The notes under the pieces: model-generated | The model's database searches: none | The model's input: only the letters and a program-made list of their open reading frames with translations | What the model was told of the DNA's origin: nothing | In this document: positions 40,387 to 48,022 of the stretch, in pieces | Layout of the letters: every line of letters begins with the position of its first letter | Position numbering within the stretch: position 1 is the first letter of the stretch | Program-made: the position numbers and the translations under genes | Assembly: GCA_016936075.1 (NCBI GenBank) | Contig: JAFGPS010000192.1 | Location: 1-59,050 of the forward strand | DNA from: Sedimentisphaerales bacterium | Lineage (GTDB): Bacteria; Planctomycetota; Phycisphaerae; Sedimentisphaerales; Anaerobacaceae | Direction of reading: 5' to 3' | DNA: 59,050 bases

Positions 40387-41456
40387 TGAATACACTAACT
40401 AAAAACATGGTATTGTTCGTATTAATTACATTGTCTTTCAGCCAGTTCATTTTTGCTGAACAAACAGAAGAACACAAGCGCACTATTAAATACCTAACAT
40501 CTGAAGAACAGGAAATCTTGGCCCCGATTTTTTTACAATATATGGAAGAAGCAGTTCCAACGTACATTTCAAGCATAGAAATTCCAAGACAAATGAGATT
40601 CCCCAGAAATATGGAAAATAAACCATTAAGAAGTAAAAATGGACAAGTTAAAGATAGTCATGGTGCAATATTATGCTATGGTATTATAAATGACCGTAAT
40701 ATTAAACCGATGAAATTAATAAACTTTATGTTTCTGTATCATGATCCAAATCCAAATCAATCAAAAAAAATAAAGTTATCATTTTTTGCAAATAGTCAAG
40801 AACAGGCGAAAGAAATAGCGGAAACTTTTATAAGAAGTTTAGATAACGAAACGGATCATCGCTTAAATAATTTAAAACATGAATTGGAAACATACCAGAA
40901 GATAATAAGAGAAGGTGATACAGTAATTCCGAAAATGGAAGCTGAATATGAAGATTTAGACAAAAAGAAAAGTAGTTTATTTAAGGAGTATGCACAAGTT
41001 AATTATTTAAGTAATCAAAATATTCCTGGAACTGAGGAGATAATAAAGGTTAAAGATGAGCTCGCACGTTCCTTAAGAGAAGCTGATTTCGAACTCGTTG
41101 GTTTGGATGCTAAAATAGATTCCATTAATAAATATAAACTCAGTGGTACAATAATTGATAACGAAACTCTCATTAAGCTTAATCAGATATTAATTACAAC
41201 AGATATTGAACGGGCAGGTATATTTGCACGAAAACAAGCTTTTGAAACTTCGCTCAAAAAGACAAATCAATTGTACGATGTAATAAAAAGCAGTGAAACT
41301 AAATCAGAAGCCCTTAAACGTTATAAGAGCCAATTCAATAATGCACCGCAAATAATATCCGAACGTAAAATGAAATTGGAAAATCCTTCGGAAGAATATC
41401 AATATACAGAAATAGAAAATAATACTGTAATTATTAAGCCAGTAATTTTTAAATAA
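40386..41456 (+). CDS. Secreted coiled-coil protein of unknown function, sigma-factor operon
   Basis: A 356-aa exported protein. Signal peptide ends near FIFAEQ (about 24). The middle and C-terminal parts (about 150-330) are rich in Glu, Lys and Leu and predict coiled coils, for example KHELETYQKIIREGD and VKDELARSLREADFEL. No family is recognised. It is translationally coupled to the anti-sigma gene (ATG overlaps TAA), so it is likely a sensor partner or effector of this sigma system in the periplasm. Confidence 0.72.
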   Translation: MNTLTKNMVLFVLITLSFSQFIFAEQTEEHKRTIKYLTSEEQEILAPIFLQYMEEAVPTYISSIEIPRQMRFPRNMENKPLRSKNGQVKDSHGAILCYGIINDRNIKPMKLINFMFLYHDPNPNQSKKIKLSFFANSQEQAKEIAETFIRSLDNETDHRLNNLKHELETYQKIIREGDTVIPKMEAEYEDLDKKKSSLFKEYAQVNYLSNQNIPGTEEIIKVKDELARSLREADFELVGLDAKIDSINKYKLSGTIIDNETLIKLNQILITTDIERAGIFARKQAFETSLKKTNQLYDVIKSSETKSEALKRYKSQFNNAPQIISERKMKLENPSEEYQYTEIENNTVIIKPVIFK

Positions 41457-41495
41457 CAACTATCGATTGTTATTTATTGAATTAATATAATTTTA

Positions 41496-42062
41496 TTAGA
41501 AATCAGCTTTTGGGACTTCTCTAACTGATGAATCTACGTTGAAGAAGTCCTTCTTTTCGAATCCGAACATGCTTGCGATTATACTGCTTGGAAAAGTTTC
41601 GCATTTGTTTCTATAATCACGGACATTGCCATTAAAGAATCTGCGAGCCGCCTGTATGCGGTCCTCGGTATTAACGAGTTCTCTTTGCAGTTCGAGATAA
41701 TTCTGGTCGGCTTTGAGAGTTGGGTAATTTTCCACTACAGCAAGAAGTTTCTGCAATGCACCAGCCAATAGATTTTCGTTTACTGCCTGCTCATTAACTG
41801 CGCCTTTATTTGCCATGCACTGTGCGCGAAGTTCAGTGACACGCTCGAAAACTTCTCTTTCGTGTGCTGCGTATCCCTTTACAGTCGCTACAAGGTTCGG
41901 AATCAAATCGTAGCGGCGTTTCAACTCGGTATCGATATTGCCCCATGCGTCTGCAATATGATTACGCAGCGCAACGAGAGTATTGTACGTCAGGATGAAA
42001 TATATAATCGGCAATAATATAACGGCACCAATAACGATTAGTGGTATAAATTCAGCGGGCAT
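41496..42062 (-). CDS. LemA family protein
   Basis: A 188-aa LemA protein with an N-terminal membrane helix (IPLIVIGAVILLPIIYFIL) followed by the family block NTLVALRNHIADAWGNIDTEL, RRYDLIPNLVATVKGY and ENYPTLKADQNYLELQRELV. Function in bacteria is unclear. It lies in an operon of three genes with two paralogous membrane proteins on the same strand; the gap to the next gene upstream is 2 bp. Confidence 0.93.
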   Translation of the reverse strand: MPAEFIPLIVIGAVILLPIIYFILTYNTLVALRNHIADAWGNIDTELKRRYDLIPNLVATVKGYAAHEREVFERVTELRAQCMANKGAVNEQAVNENLLAGALQKLLAVVENYPTLKADQNYLELQRELVNTEDRIQAARRFFNGNVRDYRNKCETFPSSIIASMFGFEKKDFFNVDSSVREVPKADF

Positions 42063-42064
42063 AA

Positions 42065-42721
42065 TTATCTCCTGTTAAAAAGATAGTCAGGTATAAGTGA
42101 CCTTATTTCTATCAAATGGTAAAGATTCTTTTCAATATTTTCCGGCGCAAGTCTCCGGTTAAAATAAATCGCCAGAACATTACTTTCAATTTCTATACTC
42201 AAGCCGGTATTTGATAATAGATAATCAATCATTTTAGCGTTACATACATCATAAGCAAATTTTTTATCCTTTGAGCGAACACAATATTTTCGCGAAAACT
42301 CATGCGATTCAAAATCTATATCATCATAACCCAGTGCCTGGCCGATTTTCGAGAATACTCCTTCCGGGACTATAGTTAATTCCGGAAACACCATTGGTAT
42401 CTCTATAAGAAAAAACGAAAGATGATGATGCTGAGTATTTTTGCCGTGCCCTGTGGTGTAATGATAATCGAAAACATTAACTTCATGGTTACGGAAATTG
42501 CCATATAAAGAATTATAAGCGTATTTGTCCCTGCCCTGGTGAAATTTATTAATAAAACTGTATTTACGAATTATGCCCCGCTGCTTGCCAATATAAAAAC
42601 GCAGGCCAAGTTTTTCGGCAAGCGAACTCATCGCTCTGCGTCGTTTCTCTTCAGCAATAAAATATAAAGCCGCCGCGATGATACCAACTGTAATTATGAC
42701 GAATATAAATATAGGCTGCAT
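42065..42721 (-). CDS. Membrane-anchored protein of unknown function (paralog pair with next)
   Basis: A 218-aa protein with one N-terminal membrane helix and a cytoplasmic beta-rich domain. Conserved blocks shared with its neighbour are IGQALGYDDIDFESHEFSRK, YCVRSKDKKFAYDVCNA and RRLAPENIEKNLYHLIEIRSLIPDYLF. No family is recognised with confidence. Together with LemA it forms a compact operon. LemA is often paired with TPM or other membrane proteins, so a role in envelope homeostasis is possible. Confidence 0.75.
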   Translation of the reverse strand: MQPIFIFVIITVGIIAAALYFIAEEKRRRAMSSLAEKLGLRFYIGKQRGIIRKYSFINKFHQGRDKYAYNSLYGNFRNHEVNVFDYHYTTGHGKNTQHHHLSFFLIEIPMVFPELTIVPEGVFSKIGQALGYDDIDFESHEFSRKYCVRSKDKKFAYDVCNAKMIDYLLSNTGLSIEIESNVLAIYFNRRLAPENIEKNLYHLIEIRSLIPDYLFNRR

Positions 42722-42741
42722 TTTGGTTTTTCCTAATCATA

Positions 42742-43419
42742 TCATTTGGCCTGATCAAATAGATAATTCGGTATAAGAGAACGGATTTTCACAAGCCTTT
42801 CAAGATTCATCTCTATCTGCTCAGGTTTTAACCTGCGGTCAAACGAAATCGCCAGAGCATGATTGTCAACTTCAATTGTCAAATCATCGTTAGATAAAAG
42901 GTATTCGATCATCTGAGCATTGCAGAAATCATATGCGAACTTCTTATTCTTTGAGCGAACGCAGAATTTACGGGAAAATTCATGTGACTCGAAATCTATG
43001 TCATCAAAGCCGAGAGCCTGCCCGATCTTTGAAAAAAATCCTTCCCGGCCTATTTTTAATTCTGGAAATATTATTGGCATAGTAAGAATAAAAAACGAAA
43101 AATAATGATGATGAGTCTGACTCTGGCCCTTGGAATTCGTAGAATGCGTTTCGTAATGAAAATCGAAAGCTATGATATCATTGTCCTTAAATCGCCCGGA
43201 AAGAACATTAAAAGCATATCGATTACTCCCCGCGCGCAGCTTATCCAGAAAATTATATCCACGTGCAATATTCCTGTCATGGCCGGGGTTAAACTGCAAG
43301 CCATACTTGGCAGCTAATACCAACATTGCTTCGCGGCGTTTCTTGGAACTGAGGTAACCAAAATAACCACCGACAATAATAATTATGATAAAAACAACGA
43401 ATATTAGTACAGGCATCAT
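42742..43419 (-). CDS. Membrane-anchored protein of unknown function, paralog of the previous
   Basis: A 225-aa protein with an N-terminal membrane helix (VLIFVVFIIIIIVGGYFG) and a body about half identical by eye to the 42065-42721 protein, including FDDIDFESHEFSRKFCVRSK. First gene of the LemA operon and evidently the result of a tandem duplication. It has Lys/Arg-rich residues just after the membrane helix, so the domain is cytoplasmic by the positive-inside rule. Confidence 0.75.
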   Translation of the reverse strand: MMPVLIFVVFIIIIIVGGYFGYLSSKKRREAMLVLAAKYGLQFNPGHDRNIARGYNFLDKLRAGSNRYAFNVLSGRFKDNDIIAFDFHYETHSTNSKGQSQTHHHYFSFFILTMPIIFPELKIGREGFFSKIGQALGFDDIDFESHEFSRKFCVRSKNKKFAYDFCNAQMIEYLLSNDDLTIEVDNHALAISFDRRLKPEQIEMNLERLVKIRSLIPNYLFDQAK

Positions 43420-43663
43420 TTTGTATTCCTCTTTTCGTTTTTCTATAAATTATTTAAGCCAAAGGGATTATAAACTAACGACTCAATCTTCGCAATAATT
43501 CTTAATAAAACTTCAGGTCCTTATAATATAATACGCATGAGAACATAAAACCTTGCACAATTATTTATCTCAGAAGAGGCACGCTCTTTTTTGTGGCAAA
43601 AATGGGGATTTATTTGTAAGCTATTAATCCATAACATAAAACAGAATCGATAAGTCTTATAAT

Positions 43664-44785
43664 ATGAACCATAATAGCTATATAAAATTGATTTCAGGTC
43701 AAACCAAAGGATTTTGGGCAGGTTTGGTTTATATTATCTTCATCGGAATATCGAAAATATATTCTGCGATTATCAGGCTCAGAAATATTCTTTACGATAA
43801 GCACATTTTCAAAATACATCGCACAAAAGCCGTAGTTATCAGCATAGGAAACATCACGGCAGGTGGAACAGGAAAGACTCCTCTTGTCGCATGGCTTTGT
43901 AACCAAATACAAACAAACTTAAGACATAAGACAAAAGACCAAAGACTAAATGAATACAATCTCGCTATTTTAACAAGAGGCTACAAAACAACTCAAAACT
44001 CAAAACTCAAAACTCAAAACTATGTTGATGAGCCTGCACTTCTGGCGGAAAATTGCCCGGATGTGAATGTAGTTATAAATCCCAAAAGAGTTATCGGTGC
44101 CTCAGAAGCCATCGGAAAATATAACTCTAATGTCCTGATTATGGACGATGGATTTCAACACCGACGGCTCGCGAGAAATCTCGATATCATAGCAATTGAT
44201 GCAACATGCCCATTTGGATATGGAAAGATTATTCCAGCCGGGCTTTTAAGGGAACCTTTAAGCTCGCTTCAAAGAGCAGATGCAACCGTGATTACCCGCT
44301 GTGACCAGGTTCCAGAAGAAATTTTGGAAGAAATCGAGAACAATTTACGAAATATTAAGCCGGAGTTTCCTATCGCACGATCCATACATAAGGCTGTTTC
44401 AATTAATACCATAGACAAAAGGCAAATTAGTCTTGATGAGTATAAAAATAGAAAGGTTTTCGCTTTTTGCGGCATTGGAAATCCCGATTCCTTCATTAAA
44501 ACCTTAAAAAACATGGATTATGACGTTGTAGGCTCGAAAATTTTTGATGACCACTACAATTATACAGATAATTGCTTAGCTGATTTGACGAAACAAAGCC
44601 AAAGTTCTGGTGCGGAAATTATGCTGACTACGCAAAAAGATTTTACAAAGATTCGCCTGCTGGCATCTGCCCAAAGCCTTCCTTTGGCTTATCTGGCTAT
44701 CGAGATAAAATTTCTGAGCGGGCAAGATAAATTAAGAAGCTTGATTGAAGGCACTTTAGCAGGTAAAATCTCCAAAATCGATTAA
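43664..44785 (+). CDS. lpxK: Tetraacyldisaccharide 4'-kinase LpxK
   Basis: A 373-aa lipid A kinase that phosphorylates the 4'-position of lipid IVA precursor at the inner face of the membrane. An N-terminal membrane helix (FWAGLVYIIFIGISKIY) is followed by Walker A SIGNITAGGTGKTPLV (about 60-75) and the family blocks LTRGYKT, NVLIMDDGFQHRRLARN and FGYGKIIPAGLLREPLSSL. The loop after the P-loop is low-complexity (KTTQNSKLKTQNY) and is encoded by a 7-bp tandem repeat. First gene of an LPS operon running to plsY. Confidence 0.94.
   Translation: MNHNSYIKLISGQTKGFWAGLVYIIFIGISKIYSAIIRLRNILYDKHIFKIHRTKAVVISIGNITAGGTGKTPLVAWLCNQIQTNLRHKTKDQRLNEYNLAILTRGYKTTQNSKLKTQNYVDEPALLAENCPDVNVVINPKRVIGASEAIGKYNSNVLIMDDGFQHRRLARNLDIIAIDATCPFGYGKIIPAGLLREPLSSLQRADATVITRCDQVPEEILEEIENNLRNIKPEFPIARSIHKAVSINTIDKRQISLDEYKNRKVFAFCGIGNPDSFIKTLKNMDYDVVGSKIFDDHYNYTDNCLADLTKQSQSSGAEIMLTTQKDFTKIRLLASAQSLPLAYLAIEIKFLSGQDKLRSLIEGTLAGKISKID
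43991..44021 (+). repeat. 7-bp tandem repeat inside lpxK
   Basis: Four perfect copies of ACTCAAA plus ACT. Each gain or loss of a unit shifts the lpxK reading frame because 7 is not a multiple of 3. The preceding bases (43919-43950) are also degenerate AAGAC-like repeats. Confidence 0.9.
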
Positions 44786-44813
44786 TTAAAAAAAATATAC
44801 TTTGGTTTTAATT

Positions 44814-46298
44814 ATGTATAAACAACTTTTGAAAAAAGTAACGAATCTCGGCACGCCAAAAGTGATGGTAGTCGGTGATTTCATGCTCGATATTTATACT
44901 TACGGCGATGCATCAAGAATCAGCCCGGAAGCTCCTGTTCCGGTTCTGAGATTGCATGATACACATCACAGTTGCGGCGGTGCAGGTTCCGTAGCAGCAG
45001 ATTTATCTGCGTTAGGAGCAACTGTAATCTGCGTAGGAATTATCGGCCAGGACCCGAATGGAAAAACCCTGACAAAATTACTCAAAGAACTTCGGGCTGA
45101 CACATCCGGCCTGATGATAATAAAAAATCGCCCAACAACAAGCAAGCAAAGACTTATCGGTTTGGCGCAGCATCGTCACCAGCAGCAGTTGTTCAGAATG
45201 GATGAAGAATCAACCGATTCATTATCACCTGAGCAGGAAAAGAAAATTCTTAACCTGTACAATAAAAAACTACCGCAGGTGGATGTGATTTGTATCCAGG
45301 ACCATAATAAAGGTTTGTTGAGCAAAAGACTTTGCAGGGAATTAATTAAATCCGCAAATCATGCAGGTAAAAAAGTAATTATCGATCCTTGTTTGACAAG
45401 TGATTATTCGAAATACGAGGGTGCGACTTTAATTACTCCGAACAGGCAGGAATCATCGAACGCTGTAGGTTTCGAACTGCAAAACGAAACAGATTATGCA
45501 AACGCCGCGAGTAAGCTGATAAAAAAACTCAAGCTCAAAGCAATTATCATTACACTTGATAAATCGGGTGCCTATCTGAAAGCAAAAGGAATAAACCAGG
45601 TAATTCCTACCCGCCCTCGTGATGTATATGATGTCACCGGAGCAGGCGACATGGTTCTATCTACGATTGCATTGACACTGGCAGCAGGTTATGATTACAG
45701 AACTGCAGTTGAACTTGCTAATATCGCTGGAGGAATAGAAGTAGGAAAATTCGGCAACCAAACCGTAACTATTGATGAGATTATAGATGAAATCATCAGC
45801 CTGAACAATACAGATAAAAGCAAAATTCGTTCTGTCGATGTTTTGGTCGATGAGTTGAACTGGCATCGCAAACGTAACAAACAAATCGTTTTCACCAACG
45901 GCTGCTTCGATGTTCTCCATACCGGACATGTCAAATATTTACAATTCTGCAAATCTCATGGCGACATTGTCGTCGTCGGATTGAACAGTGACAGTTCCGT
46001 TAAGAAAATTAAAGGTGATGGTAGGCCCATAAATAATCAGGATGACAGGGCTTTAGTTCTGGCAGCTCTTGAAATGGTCGATTATATTACAATTTTCGAA
46101 GAATCAAATCCATTGAAGCTGATTAAAAAAGTTAAACCTGATATATTGATAAAAGGACAGGACTGGGAAAACAAAGGAGTTATAGGAAGCGAATTTGTGG
46201 AGTCATTGGGAGGCAAGGTAATTTTAGCTCCTATAGTTAAAGACAAAAGCTCAACCGCAACAATAAAAAAAATGAAATCATTACAGGCGAAACCCTGA
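44814..46298 (+). CDS. hldE: Bifunctional HldE: D-beta-D-heptose 7-phosphate kinase / 1-phosphate adenylyltransferase
   Basis: A 494-aa enzyme. The N-terminal PfkB/ribokinase-like domain (about 1-325) shows GDFMLDIYTYGDASRISPEA, GGAGSVA and DVTGAGDMVLSTIALTLAAG. The C-terminal nucleotidyltransferase domain (about 350-494) shows FTNGCFDVLHTGHVKYL and later IKGDGRPIN. It makes ADP-heptose precursors from heptose 7-phosphate. The ATG at 44814 is preferred over a TTG at 44802. It overlaps gmhA by one base. Confidence 0.95.
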   Translation: MYKQLLKKVTNLGTPKVMVVGDFMLDIYTYGDASRISPEAPVPVLRLHDTHHSCGGAGSVAADLSALGATVICVGIIGQDPNGKTLTKLLKELRADTSGLMIIKNRPTTSKQRLIGLAQHRHQQQLFRMDEESTDSLSPEQEKKILNLYNKKLPQVDVICIQDHNKGLLSKRLCRELIKSANHAGKKVIIDPCLTSDYSKYEGATLITPNRQESSNAVGFELQNETDYANAASKLIKKLKLKAIIITLDKSGAYLKAKGINQVIPTRPRDVYDVTGAGDMVLSTIALTLAAGYDYRTAVELANIAGGIEVGKFGNQTVTIDEIIDEIISLNNTDKSKIRSVDVLVDELNWHRKRNKQIVFTNGCFDVLHTGHVKYLQFCKSHGDIVVVGLNSDSSVKKIKGDGRPINNQDDRALVLAALEMVDYITIFEESNPLKLIKKVKPDILIKGQDWENKGVIGSEFVESLGGKVILAPIVKDKSSTATIKKMKSLQAKP

Positions 46299-46882
46299 TG
46301 AATAAAGAAACAGAAAAACTTATTATCGAATCTATAGAGTCGCATCAGAAAATGACTAATGAATTTCTGGTTAGCGGCATCGAAAAAGTAGCTGAGATAT
46401 CTCATATAATTATTAAATCATTAGAAAACAATGGTACTGTTTACGTGTGCGGCAACGGCGGCTCAGCAGCAGACGCTCAGCATATTGCAAGCGAATTTGT
46501 AGGGAGGTTTCGAAGAAACAGGAAGGCTCTGGCAGCAGTCGCTCTTTCTACTGATACTTCTATACTTACTTCAGTCGCAAATGATTATTCTTTTGAAGAT
46601 ATTTTTTCAAGACAGGTTCAGGCTCTCGTAGAAAAAGGTGACATTCTTTGGGCATTTTCGACAAGCGGAACTTCCGCGAATGTAATAGCTGCTGTAAAAC
46701 TTGCTAAAGAAATAGGAGCAACTGTTATAGGATTTACAGGCAAAAAAAACAGCGAGCTTGAAAATATATCAGATATTTGTTTATGCGCAGATTCTCAATT
46801 AACCGCGCAAAGTCAGGAAATCCATCAGCTCGCTTATCACATAATTTGTGACCTTGTAGAAAAACATTTTGCGAACGATTAA
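46298..46882 (+). CDS. gmhA: Sedoheptulose 7-phosphate isomerase
   Basis: A 194-aa SIS-domain isomerase that converts sedoheptulose 7-phosphate to heptose 7-phosphate, the first step of ADP-heptose synthesis. NGGSAADAQHIASEFVGRF and STSGTSANVIAAV are the signatures. It is coupled to hldE by a one-base overlap and followed 18 bp later by gmhB. Confidence 0.95.
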   Translation: MNKETEKLIIESIESHQKMTNEFLVSGIEKVAEISHIIIKSLENNGTVYVCGNGGSAADAQHIASEFVGRFRRNRKALAAVALSTDTSILTSVANDYSFEDIFSRQVQALVEKGDILWAFSTSGTSANVIAAVKLAKEIGATVIGFTGKKNSELENISDICLCADSQLTAQSQEIHQLAYHIICDLVEKHFAND

Positions 46883-46900
46883 ACTTGGGATAAATTTTAC

Positions 46901-47983
46901 ATGTCCGACAAAGCAATATTTTTAGACCGGGATGATACTTTGATAGAAGACCCGGGTTATATAAGTGACCCGGACCAGGTAAAACTTCTGGACGGAGTTC
47001 CTGAAGCACTTATCCAGCTAAAATCGCTTGGCTATAAATTAATTATTGTAAGCAACCAGTCAGGTATCGCACGCGGGATTTTTACTGAGAAGAGACTTGA
47101 ACAAATTCACAATCGGCTGAAACAGCTTTTGGCAGAAAAGAACGCTTATCTCGACAATATCTATTATTGTCCCTATCACCCGGATGGTATCGTTCAGAAA
47201 TACCGCAAAGAAAGTAATTGTAGAAAACCCAATCCAGGCATGCTGCTTAGAGCATACGCAGAAATGAAAATAGACCTTGAGCAGTCATGGTGCATCGGAA
47301 ACAGCATCAGCGATATAGAAGCTGGAGCTAAAGCAGGTTGTAAGACAATACTGGTTGATGTTCCAAATCGTGCAAAAAGCAAAGATTCTCTTGGAACGAA
47401 ATCAAGTGTTTCTCCTGATTATAAAGCGGTAAATATGAAAGAAGCTGTAAATATCATCAAAAAATATTTACGTACACCTAATGAGAAAAAAGACCAAAAC
47501 CAACCTGCTCCTGAAAAATATGAAGAACCAGTTTCAGAAACACCTGAAATATCTCAAGAGCCAGAACCTGTTCAGAAAATTCAAGAGTCTCCTGCTGAAC
47601 AAATAGTTGAACCAAAAGAGCAAATACAGGAATTTATGGAACCAAGCCCGGAACCTGTTAAGCAGGAAGAACAACCAAAAGAGGAAAATACTCAAATCAA
47701 AATTGAAAACCAAAATCCTTCCGAGAGCAAAACTGAACTCCTTTTAAGTGACATCGCAGGGCAACTTAGAAAAATGCAACGAGAAAATATGTTCAGTGAA
47801 TTTTCCGTAATGAGACTTATAGCCGGTATTGTGCAAATACTTGTTTTATTCTGCCTTCTGTCAACAATATGGTTCCTGATGAGTTCGGAAAGTAAAAGTG
47901 AATCGGTCTTCACTTCGCTCGGTTTTGCAATTGTTTTACAATTGATGGCATTAACTTTCTATATAATGCAGGACAGAAAATAA
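46901..47983 (+). CDS. gmhB: GmhB-like heptose bisphosphate phosphatase with membrane-anchored C-terminal extension
   Basis: A 360-aa protein. Residues 1-190 are a HAD phosphatase of the GmhB/HisB-N type: FLDRDDTLIEDPGYI, VSNQSGIARGIF, RKPNPGML and IGNSISDIEAGAKAG. It removes the 1-phosphate from heptose 1,7-bisphosphate. Odd points: the Cys-rich zinc loop (CPYHPDG...SNCRKP) has Tyr92 and Ser105 where the E. coli enzyme has His and Cys, and motif IV has Asn133 for Asp. After residue 190 come a Pro/Glu/Gln-rich linker (about 195-280) and two membrane helices (about 304-327 and 336-355), absent from normal GmhB. The operon position still supports a heptose role. Confidence 0.85.
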   Translation: MSDKAIFLDRDDTLIEDPGYISDPDQVKLLDGVPEALIQLKSLGYKLIIVSNQSGIARGIFTEKRLEQIHNRLKQLLAEKNAYLDNIYYCPYHPDGIVQKYRKESNCRKPNPGMLLRAYAEMKIDLEQSWCIGNSISDIEAGAKAGCKTILVDVPNRAKSKDSLGTKSSVSPDYKAVNMKEAVNIIKKYLRTPNEKKDQNQPAPEKYEEPVSETPEISQEPEPVQKIQESPAEQIVEPKEQIQEFMEPSPEPVKQEEQPKEENTQIKIENQNPSESKTELLLSDIAGQLRKMQRENMFSEFSVMRLIAGIVQILVLFCLLSTIWFLMSSESKSESVFTSLGFAIVLQLMALTFYIMQDRK

Positions 47984-48022
47984 AATACTATTCAACATGT
48001 TCCGTGAATACGAAAGCGGAGC

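Noticed and set aside
43515..43663. TATAAT-like boxes upstream of lpxK
   Set aside because: In AT-rich sequence these boxes occur by chance and no matching -35 element was found at the correct distance.
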